Translations under genes and position numbers: made by a program
DNA from: Candidatus Gastranaerophilales bacterium
Lineage (GTDB): Bacteria > Cyanobacteriota > Vampirovibrionia > Gastranaerophilales > Gastranaerophilaceae
Assembly (NCBI GenBank): GCA_944322725.1
Contig: CALUPU010000002.1
Location: forward strand, 1-64,000
DNA length: 64,000 nucleotides
Direction: 5' to 3'
Part shown: positions 24,987-33,571 of the stretch, in pieces
Numbering within the stretch: position 1 is the stretch's first letter
Layout: each line of letters begins with the position of its first letter
Notes under the pieces: model-generated
What the model saw: only the letters and a program-made list of their open reading frames with translations
What the model was told of the DNA's origin: nothing
The model's database searches: none

Positions 24987-25984
24987 TAAGCTGTGATTCA
25001 AAAATTGCTTTGATGATTGTACCGACAGGCATAGGCGCCTCAATAGGGGGCTATGCCGGAGATGCCAGCACTTACGCCCAAAAAATTGCACAACATATCC
25101 CGCTTATTGTAAACCCCAATATTGTCAATGCAGCAGTTTTTTCAGGGATTACGGACAATATGCTCTATGTGGAAGGATGGTGCATCGAACAGCTTTTAAA
25201 AGGCAATATAGGACTAATCCCTTCACAAAACAATAAAATCGGTGTGATTTTTGACAGAGCAATCCCAGAAAATGTTTTGAATATCCATATAAACACAATA
25301 AATGCAGTTAAAACCGTTTACGGAACAAATATAACGGGATGGGAAATCACTGAAGAAAAAGCAGGAGTGGAATTCTTCACAACAGAAAACGGCATTTCCA
25401 CAGGCACGCTGAAAAACCCTGAAACCCTTGCAAAAGCAGGTAAAAAACTTCTGGATAAAGGCGCACAGGCACTGGCTGTTGTATGCTTTTTTGAAGAACC
25501 GCCCGAAGACGACTATGAAAACGGCGACGGCGTAGACATTGTAGGCGGTGTAGAGGCAGTTATCTCGCATTATCTGTCAAAAAAACTTCTCTGCCCTTGT
25601 GTCCACGCTCCGGCATTTGAAGATGTAACAATTACAGGCAGACAGGTAAACCCTAAGGTCAGTGCGGAATACATAACACCGACATTTTTGCCCTGCCTTC
25701 TTACAGGTTTAAAAAATGCACCGCTTATAAAAGTTTTAAAAAATGAAAATTCAGGGAATTGTATTACTTACAGGAATATTCATTCCGTTACAGCACCGCA
25801 TGATTCTCTTGGTTCAAGTACTATACTTGATGCAATTGAAAAAAACATACCTGTTTTTGCAATTAAAGAAAATTCTACTGTATTAAATATAAATAAATAC
25901 TCAATTAACAAACAAAATGATATAATCGAAAAAGATACTTACGAAGATTATATAGAATATTTAAATATGGAGTTGTTCGTATGA
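24983..25984 (+). CDS. DUF3326-family protein
   Basis: The 333-aa protein starts with IALMIVPTGIGASIGGYAGDA, the pattern of DUF3326, a family common in Cyanobacteria and plastid-bearing plants with no firm function. A second conserved stretch is HSVTAPHDSLGSSTILDAIE near the C-terminus. It appears soluble. It overlaps the metal hydrolase by 4 bp and the pseudopilin gene by 4 bp, so all three are cotranscribed. Its presence is one of my reasons for a cyanobacterial-lineage source. Confidence 0.8.
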   Translation: MISCDSKIALMIVPTGIGASIGGYAGDASTYAQKIAQHIPLIVNPNIVNAAVFSGITDNMLYVEGWCIEQLLKGNIGLIPSQNNKIGVIFDRAIPENVLNIHINTINAVKTVYGTNITGWEITEEKAGVEFFTTENGISTGTLKNPETLAKAGKKLLDKGAQALAVVCFFEEPPEDDYENGDGVDIVGGVEAVISHYLSKKLLCPCVHAPAFEDVTITGRQVNPKVSAEYITPTFLPCLLTGLKNAPLIKVLKNENSGNCITYRNIHSVTAPHDSLGSSTILDAIEKNIPVFAIKENSTVLNINKYSINKQNDIIEKDTYEDYIEYLNMELFV

Positions 25985-26955
25985 AAATGAATAAAAACGC
26001 ATTTACAATACCGGAATTATTAATATTTTTAACAATCGTAGGGGTAATAAGCGTATTTATGCTCACAATAATAAAACCGGGTGAAAAATATCTGCCCTAC
26101 GCATATTACAATGCATACAATACACTTTCCACAGCTGTCTTTAATATCAGAGAAGACGCAAATGACCTGAATATGTCAGATACTAACAACACAGAAAAGC
26201 CAGAGGATAAAGTATTCCCCGGTGCAAATAACGATTTTACACAATCAAGCGCGCTGACTACAATGGGAAGAGAACTGTGTAAAAAACTTGCAATAGACCC
26301 GAATGCCGATAGTGAAACAGCAGCACAGTACGGTTATATAAACACCTCCGAATACTTTTGTTCAACATTTACCCCCATCAGTAACTTTTCAGCTACCTTT
26401 CCCGACAATCAGACTCCTGCTTTTCGGGCATCAAACTCAATGCTTTATTACATCAGTATAATGGGAAAACTCGAAGTTCCGGATGCAATGAATAACAATA
26501 AAGTTCAAACAATTAAATACTTTACAGTTTGGGTAGACCTCAATGGTGACAGACGTCCGAATACGGCAAAATGGAGCCCTAAAAAACCGGCTGATATTGT
26601 TCCTTTTATAGTTACAACCTCGGGCACTGTACTGCCTGTTGGTGCACCAACAATTGATACGAGATATATGACAGCAAGGGTTCAATACCCGACAGACAGT
26701 AAGAGAAAATTCTCTGTCAAATCCGCATCATACTACGAAGCGCAAATAATGACATACGGAGATAAAGAATTTCCTTCTTATGATTTGTTATCTTTAAGAA
26801 GTTCTATTAAAAAAGTAGTCAGAGCTCCATATAATCTGATTAAAACAGAAATTAACGAAATAGATAAACGTGCAAAACTTGACGACAACTGCAAAATGAC
26901 AGAAAATGAACCGCCTGTCTGCACATTAATAATTGATGAAAACACAAGAAATTAA
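25981..26955 (+). CDS. large type IV pilin-like (pseudopilin) protein
   Basis: The N-terminus KNAFTIPELLIFLTIVGVIS has the prepilin signature: a short basic leader, FTxxEL and a hydrophobic helix. The residue before Phe is Ala where Gly is usual; prepilin peptidases tolerate this in some pilins. At 324 aa it is twice the length of a major pilin. The body contains VDLNGDRRPN, a motif typical of pseudopilins, and Cys residues near 100, 122 and the C-terminus. It may be a minor pilin or a secretion-system pseudopilin. Codon 1 or codon 3 (both ATG) may be the start. Confidence 0.8.
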   Translation: MKMNKNAFTIPELLIFLTIVGVISVFMLTIIKPGEKYLPYAYYNAYNTLSTAVFNIREDANDLNMSDTNNTEKPEDKVFPGANNDFTQSSALTTMGRELCKKLAIDPNADSETAAQYGYINTSEYFCSTFTPISNFSATFPDNQTPAFRASNSMLYYISIMGKLEVPDAMNNNKVQTIKYFTVWVDLNGDRRPNTAKWSPKKPADIVPFIVTTSGTVLPVGAPTIDTRYMTARVQYPTDSKRKFSVKSASYYEAQIMTYGDKEFPSYDLLSLRSSIKKVVRAPYNLIKTEINEIDKRAKLDDNCKMTENEPPVCTLIIDENTRN

Positions 26956-26960
26956 ATTTG

Positions 26961-27052
26961 TCCGAGCAAAATTCGTGATAAGGAGTGATAAAGACGTGAA
27001 CGAATTTTGGGAGTGGCTTATTGAAAAGGTGAGTCAATGACGGCTCGAAAGT
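26961..27052 (+). other. structured intergenic element with a possible 14-codon reading frame
   Basis: AAAATTCGT (26968-26976) and ACGAATTTT (27000-27008) are a perfect 9-bp inverted repeat. GGCTTATT-gaaaa-GGTGAGTC (27015-27035) forms a second stem using G-U pairs, and CTCGAA-ag-TTCGAG (27043-27056) a third. Within it, GTG 26996 behind AAGGAG opens a 14-codon frame (NEFWEWLIEKVSQ after the start) ending at 27040. The 153-bp gap between the pseudopilin and TPR genes holds nothing else I can identify. Confidence 0.4.
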
Positions 27053-27108
27053 TCGAGGCGACAGTGACGACACTAGATTAGTTAACTGTGATTTTATAAT
27101 TGTTAACT

Positions 27109-28740
27109 CTAAAGAAGCTTCAGGTTATTTGAGGCTTCTTTATGGTTTGGGTCAAGCTCCAAAACCTTCTCGTATTCAAGTTTTGCCTCATCTTTTTTGC
27201 CCGCAACTTCATAAGCAAGTGCCAGATTATACCTGATGTCAACATTATCAGGGTCTAAAGATACAGCAACATCAAGTGATTTTATGGCTGATTCGTGTTC
27301 TTTGTCTTTTGACTGCAAAATACCAAGGAAAGTATGGGCACGCGAGTTTTTCGGGTCAATAAATACAGCCTCTTTATAACATTTTTTAGCTTCAATAAAG
27401 TTTTGAAGTTCGTAATAAATATCGCCCAGAGTTTCGTAATAAAGTCCGACCTCGGGAGCAAGTTCTATTGCCCTTTTACACTGTCTTATAGCCTCAGAAT
27501 AATTCTTTATGGTTCTGTTTGCACAGGCAAGTTTGTAATAAATCTCGGGATTTTCGTTATTATAGTGCAATGCTTCCGTAAATTTATCAAAAGCAGGCTT
27601 TGTTCTGCCCTGTGACAAAAGATATACAGCTTCTTCCGCAAGTATTGTGGAAAGGTTGTTATGGATTACCTTTATATCAGAAGGCACAGCAACTTCGATT
27701 GCATCATCACAGACTTTTTTTGCTTTTTCAAAATCCTTGTTCATACAGTGTGCCATTGCCAGAGTCTGGCTTAACAGCAGATTGGTAGGATCTTGAAGAA
27801 TAGTTTCGTTAATCAGCCCGATACTCTCTTGAATTTTTCCTGTATACAAATAAATCTTAGCTATCTGGTTTTTTACGGCAAAAACATCAGCTGTAGGAAG
27901 TTCCAGTGCTTTGTTGGCGTATTCAAGAGCTTCATCATAAGCGTGAATATGAAAAAGAAGATTTATAATCTCATCGTAATACACATAGTTTTCAGGCTCT
28001 AAATCAATAAGCTTTCTTGAATAATAAAGAACATTTTCTGTATCTTTTTCACGAAGATAAATTTTTCTCAGTTCCTTGATAACATCCACATCAGAAGAGT
28101 TGTGTTCAAGTACTTTTTTATACAGATGTATTGCCTTCTTGTACTCGCCATATATAGTATATATGCTTGCCATTATGCCGTAATACTCGACTTTTTCCTC
28201 TTCATCGTCAATATAGGCAACAAGCTGCTTATAGAGTTTCAGTGCAGACTCTTTTTGCTTATTATTGTAATAAAGCTGGGCAAGATTTCTCATTGCGTTT
28301 AAATCATACTTATCTTTACTCAAAAGGTAGCTGTAAAAATGTATTGCTTTTTTATTTTGATGGGTATTTTTATACAAATTTGCAAGCTGCAGATACATAC
28401 CCATATCATCAGGATAAAACTGTATTAAAACAAGAAGATTTGATATTGCTTCATACTCTTTTTGCGAATCAATATATGATTTAACAAGGAGTTTTCTCAA
28501 ATCATGATGATACGGATTCTGGCAAAGATATTTTTTGGCAAGTTTTTGCGCCGTACCTATATCACCCGCAGCAAGAAGAGCGTCAACCTGCTGATAAATT
28601 TCTTCCGGTGTAATCTGTAAATCGTCACCGTCTTTTTTTCTGCGGCTTGAAGCTTCTTCTTTGAGCCTTATATATACATATGAAAGACCCGCAAGGAAAC
28701 AAATAAATAAGACTATAAGAATAAAATTATTTAACATCAA
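27109..28740 (-). CDS. membrane-anchored TPR repeat protein
   Basis: The 543-aa protein has one N-terminal membrane helix (about 5-25, FILIVLFICFLAGLSYVYI) and about a dozen tetratricopeptide repeats filling the rest. Examples are YKKAIHLYKKVLEHN, YDEALEYANKALELP and YSEAIRQCKRAIELAP. TPR arrays act as protein-docking scaffolds, and no enzymatic domain is present. Its last codons lie in an inverted repeat (27111-27142, AAAGAAGC arms) that may help end transcription. HIT and TPR genes are 15 bp apart on the same strand, so they probably share a transcript. Confidence 0.85.
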   Translation of the reverse strand: MMLNNFILIVLFICFLAGLSYVYIRLKEEASSRRKKDGDDLQITPEEIYQQVDALLAAGDIGTAQKLAKKYLCQNPYHHDLRKLLVKSYIDSQKEYEAISNLLVLIQFYPDDMGMYLQLANLYKNTHQNKKAIHFYSYLLSKDKYDLNAMRNLAQLYYNNKQKESALKLYKQLVAYIDDEEEKVEYYGIMASIYTIYGEYKKAIHLYKKVLEHNSSDVDVIKELRKIYLREKDTENVLYYSRKLIDLEPENYVYYDEIINLLFHIHAYDEALEYANKALELPTADVFAVKNQIAKIYLYTGKIQESIGLINETILQDPTNLLLSQTLAMAHCMNKDFEKAKKVCDDAIEVAVPSDIKVIHNNLSTILAEEAVYLLSQGRTKPAFDKFTEALHYNNENPEIYYKLACANRTIKNYSEAIRQCKRAIELAPEVGLYYETLGDIYYELQNFIEAKKCYKEAVFIDPKNSRAHTFLGILQSKDKEHESAIKSLDVAVSLDPDNVDIRYNLALAYEVAGKKDEAKLEYEKVLELDPNHKEASNNLKLL

Positions 28741-28755
28741 AAAATCCCGAAATCA

Positions 28756-29088
28756 TTAACCCGGAGGCCAATTTAAAGGCCTGCCTGCAAGTATGTGCAA
28801 ATGAATATGAAATACCGTCTGCCCTGCACTTTCACCTGTGTTAATTACCGTCCTGTACTCTTCGATACCCAGTTTTTTCGTAACATTTTTTACAGCTTTG
28901 AAAAGTGCAGACATAACTTTTTCATCATCAAGTTCATTTATGGAAGCAAAATGTTTTTTGGGAATCACGAGTATATGTACAGGCGCCTGCGGATTCAAAT
29001 CATTGAATGCAACCGTGTCATCGTCTTCATAAACAAACTTTGACGGAATCTCCTTATTAACTATTTTGCAGAATATACAATTTTCCAT
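28756..29088 (-). CDS. HIT-family protein (HINT-like purine nucleoside phosphoramidase)
   Basis: The 110-aa protein starts with CIFCKIVNKEIPS and ends with the histidine triad HIHLHILAGRPLNWPPG, as in the HINT branch of the HIT superfamily. HINT proteins hydrolyse AMP-lysine-type phosphoramidates. ATG 29088 has AGGAT eight bases upstream and is preferred over a TTG two codons earlier. Confidence 0.93.
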   Translation of the reverse strand: MENCIFCKIVNKEIPSKFVYEDDDTVAFNDLNPQAPVHILVIPKKHFASINELDDEKVMSALFKAVKNVTKKLGIEEYRTVINTGESAGQTVFHIHLHILAGRPLNWPPG

Positions 29089-29160
29089 ATACAACTATCC
29101 TTTTTTATTATTATAAAGCATTGTTGAATAATTGGAAAGCATACATTTGCAGTAAAAATT

Positions 29161-29234
29161 CGTGCCTGATGCGATTCGAACGCATGGCCTTTTCCTTCGG
29201 AGGGAAACGCTCTATCCGGCTGAGCTACAGGCAC
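29161..29234 (-). tRNA. tRNA-Arg (anticodon CCG)
   Basis: A complete cloverleaf is read on the - strand: acceptor GTGCCTG/CAGGCAC, D-arm GCTC/GAGC, anticodon stem TTTCC/GGAAA with loop CTCCGAA (anticodon CCG), and T-arm ATGCG-TTCGAAT-CGCAT. The discriminator is G and CCA is not encoded. It reads the Arg codon CGG. Confidence 0.96.
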
Positions 29235-29338
29235 AAGTCATATTTTCTTTAATTATATCACGACAGCATCAGCACAAAGGATAATTTTTAAAATATTTTA
29301 TATTATAATAAAATCATCAATTATACAGGAATAAAAAT

Positions 29339-30667
29339 ATGACAAAACCCGTTGTTGCCGTAGTAGGACGTCCTAATGTAGGCAAGTCCACATTTGTAAA
29401 CAGAATAGTAGGAACCCGCTCCTCCATAGTAGATGACCAGCCCGGTGTTACCCGTGACAGAATATATTTTGATGTCGAATGGCAGGATAAGCAGTTTACC
29501 CTTATCGACACAGGCGGTATTATCCCCGGTGACGAAGATGAGATAATGCTCAATATCTTTACACAGGCAAAAGTAGCCTGTGATGAAGCAGAAAAAATTA
29601 TCTTCCTCGTTGACGGCAAAGACGGAATCAACCCTATTGATTACGATATAGCAAACGTGTTAAGAAGAAGCGGAAAACCCGTATACCTTGCCGTAAACAA
29701 GATTGATGCACCCGAGCATTTCAATAATATTGCTGACTTTTATGCTCTTGCCGTTGGCGAACCTCACCCCATCTCTGCTTTACACGGTTCGGGCGGTGTG
29801 GGAGACCTTCTGGAAGCAATTACTGAGGATTTTGAAGCCAATGAATCCGATACTGACGAAGGATTAATCAAACTTGCAATAGTAGGAAAGCCCAATGCCG
29901 GAAAATCTTCTATCGTCAATGCACTTCTCGGTGAAGAAAGGGTAATCGTAAGCGACATCTCAGGCACAACACGCGACAGCATAAACTCCAAAGTAAAATA
30001 CGAAGGTGAAGAGTTTATACTCGTAGATACGGCAGGGATAAGAAAAAAATCCAAAGTCGACTGGGGCGTAGAGAAATTTGCCGTAGACAGAGCAATAAGA
30101 GCCATCAGAGACTGTGATATTGCCGTACTTGTAATTGATGCAGCAGAAGGTCTGACAGATCAGGATAAAAAGATTTCACAGACAATTGTTGAAGCAGGCA
30201 AAGGGCTTATTGTTGCTGTAAATAAATGGGATCTTGTTGAAAACAAAGACAAATCCGACCCGACTGCAAAATATACGCAAAAACTTGTGCACGAAGCACC
30301 TTTCCTTGATTTTGCACCAAAAATCTTTATCAGTGCAAAAACAAAACAACGACTCGTAAATATCTATAAACAGGCAAAAGAAGTTTATGCAGAATGCACC
30401 AAACGTGTTTCCACAAGTATACTCAATAAAATTCTGCTCGAGGCAATGGCTATGAACCCGCCGACAACAAAACGCGGTAAAAAACTCAGGGTTTATTACG
30501 CAACACAGGTTCGTACAGCGCCTCCGACATTTATACTTTTCGTAAATGATGAAGACCTTGTACAGGACAGTTACAAGCGTTATCTTGAAAACAAAATGCG
30601 AGAAGCCTTCGGGTTCTTCGGCACACCAATCAGAATGTCATTCAGAGAACGAAAAGAAAAGAACTAG
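29339..30667 (+). CDS. der: ribosome-assembly GTPase Der (EngA)
   Basis: The 442-aa protein has two tandem GTPase domains and a C-terminal KH-like domain and is needed for 50S maturation. The first G1 is GRPNVGKS (9-16) with DTGG and NKID; the second G1 is GKPNAGKS (about 184-191) with DTAGIRKKSKV and NKWD. The KH-like part starts at about 350. It ends by overlapping the convergent orphan gene by 4 bp. Confidence 0.97.
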   Translation: MTKPVVAVVGRPNVGKSTFVNRIVGTRSSIVDDQPGVTRDRIYFDVEWQDKQFTLIDTGGIIPGDEDEIMLNIFTQAKVACDEAEKIIFLVDGKDGINPIDYDIANVLRRSGKPVYLAVNKIDAPEHFNNIADFYALAVGEPHPISALHGSGGVGDLLEAITEDFEANESDTDEGLIKLAIVGKPNAGKSSIVNALLGEERVIVSDISGTTRDSINSKVKYEGEEFILVDTAGIRKKSKVDWGVEKFAVDRAIRAIRDCDIAVLVIDAAEGLTDQDKKISQTIVEAGKGLIVAVNKWDLVENKDKSDPTAKYTQKLVHEAPFLDFAPKIFISAKTKQRLVNIYKQAKEVYAECTKRVSTSILNKILLEAMAMNPPTTKRGKKLRVYYATQVRTAPPTFILFVNDEDLVQDSYKRYLENKMREAFGFFGTPIRMSFRERKEKN

Positions 30668-31320
30668 ATTCTCTTAACCAGCCTTTTGGCTTTGTCAAAC
30701 AATGCATGAAAGACTGTCTTATATCTCGCACATTCAGGGTCAAGCAAATACAATTTACCTGTTTTCGGACTCAAACCCAGCTGGTGAGTGTCACCGTCAT
30801 ACAGGTCATGCGGCCGCAATCCGGCAGCTTTTATCATATCTCTCATTTCTTCTACAAAATAATCCGGTATATCATGCCGGGAGAGTTTTTCTTCAATATA
30901 ATAATATGTCTTACCTTTATGACCTGACTTTAATATAGGCAAATCAAAATCCTTGGCAGGTCTTTTCATAGAAAAATGATTGCCGTCTGTGAGTTTTAGA
31001 ATTTGACCGTCTTCGGTTTCAAAGACCGCAGCCCTTGCACCGAATCCTGCAAGCTTTATGATTTTGCTTTTCAATATATCACCCTGAGCGCGCAAATCAT
31101 TGATAAACCTGTAAATTACATCTTTTTCACCGATAACACCCCTGTCAATTTTTTTGTCGCGCAATATATCATACAGTGCCTTTTTTAAAGTAACAGGCTT
31201 CCTGTACTCCATAGACAAATACGGATGATATTCATAACTGTAATCCATCACAGGTCGCTCTATAGCAGATTTTTTGCCAAAAGAAATATTATAATTATTC
31301 GGATTAAGATTTACGTTCAT
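30664..31320 (-). CDS. small kinase-like orphan protein with N-terminal SFG motif
   Basis: No family is recognised with certainty. The 218-aa protein begins with a disordered Asn-rich leader containing NISFGKK (11-17). Residues 90-195 recall a minimal protein-kinase fold: AGFGARAAVFETEDGQ as a Gly-rich loop, a lysine in QILKL (109), HDLYDGD at 171-177 where kinases have HxDxxxxN, and LGLSPKTGKLYLLDPE where DFG is expected. DPE in place of DFG means activity is doubtful. TACTAT lies six bases before the ATG, so the mRNA may be leaderless. Two other proteins in the window share the SFG/SFK leader. Confidence 0.65.
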   Translation of the reverse strand: MNVNLNPNNYNISFGKKSAIERPVMDYSYEYHPYLSMEYRKPVTLKKALYDILRDKKIDRGVIGEKDVIYRFINDLRAQGDILKSKIIKLAGFGARAAVFETEDGQILKLTDGNHFSMKRPAKDFDLPILKSGHKGKTYYYIEEKLSRHDIPDYFVEEMRDMIKAAGLRPHDLYDGDTHQLGLSPKTGKLYLLDPECARYKTVFHALFDKAKRLVKRI

Positions 31321-31409
31321 ACCTCTATAGTAAACCGGTGAATTTTAAAAATTGCGGATTTTGATGTAAAATAATTAAGAAAATTTAATGAAAAATGACA
31401 GGAGAAACT

Positions 31410-32009
31410 ATGCTTCAAATTGCAATAGCAATAATAATGGGATATTTGATTGGTTCAATACCTACAGGCTACTTGATAGTAAAAGCAAAAACAGGAGAAG
31501 ATATAAGAAATGTAGGCTCTGGCTCTACAGGTGCAACCAATGTTAAAAGAGTGCTCGGCAAAGACTGGTTCTTTATTGTTATGCTTTTGGACGCAATCAA
31601 AGGTGCTTTCCCTGTTGTTATAGCATATCTATTCCTTACAAAATATGCTCAATACGGCATTACTCCCGTTGCAGCAGCAATAGGTGTACTTGTCGGACAC
31701 AGCAAATCTATATTTCTCGGCTTCACAGGCGGAAAATCCGTTGCCTCGGGCGTAGGCACAATCCTTGCACTGTCACTTCCCGTAGGACTAATCACTGCAG
31801 CTATCTGGGGTGCTGTAACATGGATTTCAAAATACGTATCACTCGGCTCAATTATTGCTCTGGCTTTGACACCTGTTCTTATGTGGGCTTTTAAACAGCC
31901 TGTGGGTTACATTGTGTATTGCGCTATAGGAGCACTTTATATAATCTGGCTTCACAGAGAAAATATAAAAAGACTCATCAAAGGCGAAGAAAACAAAGTG
32001 AGAGAATAA
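31410..32009 (+). CDS. plsY: glycerol-3-phosphate acyltransferase PlsY
   Basis: The integral membrane enzyme transfers acyl from acyl-phosphate to glycerol 3-phosphate, starting phospholipid synthesis. Diagnostic parts are GYLIGSIPTGYLI, RNVGSGSTGATNVKR, LDAIKG and FTGGKSVASGVGTIL. About five helices are visible. ATG 31410 (199 aa) has AGGAG at the right distance; an in-frame ATG 15 bases upstream does not. The stop overlaps the start of the malic enzyme gene (TAATG). Confidence 0.95.
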   Translation: MLQIAIAIIMGYLIGSIPTGYLIVKAKTGEDIRNVGSGSTGATNVKRVLGKDWFFIVMLLDAIKGAFPVVIAYLFLTKYAQYGITPVAAAIGVLVGHSKSIFLGFTGGKSVASGVGTILALSLPVGLITAAIWGAVTWISKYVSLGSIIALALTPVLMWAFKQPVGYIVYCAIGALYIIWLHRENIKRLIKGEENKVRE

Positions 32010-33526
32010 TGCCTCAATATAACGGATTTAAAACGGTTCCTAAAATTGCAATAGATGACAAAGACACGCTGTCGCTTGTTTACACACCGGGAGTAGGTTC
32101 CTCCTGCCTGAAAATAGCAGAAAATCCGGATGCTGCTCTTGTTTATACAAACAAAATCAATTCTGTTGCGGTTATAGCGTTCGACTATGAAAAAGCATTA
32201 AAACGCGCAATATTTTTAAAAAGCGTACTTTTGATTGACGCATACCCGCTCACAGTCAATACAGAAATCGCAAAAGAAGATTTTAAATTCGCAATTGAAA
32301 ATATCGACATAAACTTCTGTGCGATTGACCTTTCGTTGATGGAAGATTTTACAAAAGATATTGAATTTGATATAGAAATTCCTGTCTTGAAAGCACCTGT
32401 ACAAAATCTCAAAGATTTTTTCGGCGCAATTTCAAGAAATGTGTTTATGATTGACCCGACAAAACTTCAGGGGAATGTTCAAGAACGCTCTTTACAGCTT
32501 CACGAACTCTCCGGAGGGGTAATCGAAACAGAATTGACAGAACAAAAGAGAAATAAACCCGTAGCAATAGTTTCTGACGGCACAGCAGTTCTGGGTTACG
32601 GAAATATAGGTGCACTTGCCTCCATCCCTGTTATGGAGGGTAAAGCAGCACTCTACTCCGAACTTGCGGATGTTGATTCAATGGTATTCTGTATAAAAAG
32701 CCAAAAAAGCGAAGATGTAATAAAAATTGTTCAAATTTTTGCGGATTCTTTTTGCGGAATACATCTTGAAGATATTGCCGCACCTTCTTGCTTTGAAATA
32801 GAGAATGCACTCTCACAATCTTTGAATATACCTGTGTTCCATGATGACCAGCATGGCACGGCAATCATAGTTCTTGCTGGACTGTTGAATGCGCTTGTGC
32901 TCGAGGATAAAAAACTCGAAGACATAAAAATAGTTATAGCAGGTGCAGGCGCTGCAGGTACTGCCGTTGCAAAGCTTCTTCTTTTTGCGGGAGCAAAAAA
33001 CATAATTATGGATGACATCAACGGAACTGTTTACAAAGGCAGAGAAAGCAACGACAAATACCTTGAAGAACTCGCCTGCATGACAAATCCGAATGACGAA
33101 CGCGGTGAACTCAAAGACATAATAAAAAATGCGGATGTGTTTATAGGACTCTCAAAAGGCGGACTCCTGACAGAAGAGATGATTCAGTCAATGGAATACA
33201 GACCGATTGTGTTTGCTCTTGCCAACCCCGTGCCCGAAATTATGCCTGATGAAGCAAAACACGCAGGCGTGTATATAATGTCTACAGGCAGAAGCGACTT
33301 TGAAAACCAGATAAACAATGCTCTGGCTTTCCCCGGGCTGTTCAAAGGACTGATTGACGGTAAAATTAAAAAAGTTACAAACGAGATAAAACTCGAAAGC
33401 GCACTTATGATTGCCTCAATGGTGCCCACAGACGAACTCACGCCCGATAATATCCTGCCCGATGCACTGGACAGAATGCTTCCCCTGCAGATAGCAAAAA
33501 CCATTGAAGAAAAATTTTCTAAATAA
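32009..33526 (+). CDS. malic enzyme with an inserted partial duplication
   Basis: The protein is an oxidative malate decarboxylase of the short bacterial type: YTPGV (25-29), SDGTAVLGYGNIG (189-201), LEDIAAP, VFHDDQHGT, the NAD(P) loop GAGAAGTAV and ANPVPEI. It is 505 aa where the family has about 390-410. The extra 130 residues (about 55-183) lie between the catalytic-Lys region (TNKINSVAV) and SDGTAVLG. They look like a decayed copy of what follows: AIFLKSVLLIDAYPLTVNT and INFCAIDLSLME align with ALYSELADVDSMVF and SFCGIHLEDI. The start overlaps the plsY stop. Confidence 0.88.
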   Translation: MPQYNGFKTVPKIAIDDKDTLSLVYTPGVGSSCLKIAENPDAALVYTNKINSVAVIAFDYEKALKRAIFLKSVLLIDAYPLTVNTEIAKEDFKFAIENIDINFCAIDLSLMEDFTKDIEFDIEIPVLKAPVQNLKDFFGAISRNVFMIDPTKLQGNVQERSLQLHELSGGVIETELTEQKRNKPVAIVSDGTAVLGYGNIGALASIPVMEGKAALYSELADVDSMVFCIKSQKSEDVIKIVQIFADSFCGIHLEDIAAPSCFEIENALSQSLNIPVFHDDQHGTAIIVLAGLLNALVLEDKKLEDIKIVIAGAGAAGTAVAKLLLFAGAKNIIMDDINGTVYKGRESNDKYLEELACMTNPNDERGELKDIIKNADVFIGLSKGGLLTEEMIQSMEYRPIVFALANPVPEIMPDEAKHAGVYIMSTGRSDFENQINNALAFPGLFKGLIDGKIKKVTNEIKLESALMIASMVPTDELTPDNILPDALDRMLPLQIAKTIEEKFSK

Positions 33527-33552
33527 AAATGCTCTGCGTTATAACAGAGCAT
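33521..33552 (-). terminator. terminator of the 33572-34150 gene
   Basis: ATGCTCTG and CAGAGCAT form an 8-bp stem with an 8-base loop. Read on the - strand it is followed by ATTTTTATTT. It overlaps the last codons of the convergent malic enzyme gene. Confidence 0.75.
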
Positions 33553-33571
33553 CTTCGTAAGGTTTCAGGTT

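Noticed and set aside
31919-32008. 30-residue N-terminal extension of the malic enzyme
   Set aside because: It lies entirely within plsY in another frame; the ATG at 32009, overlapping the plsY stop, is the natural coupled start.
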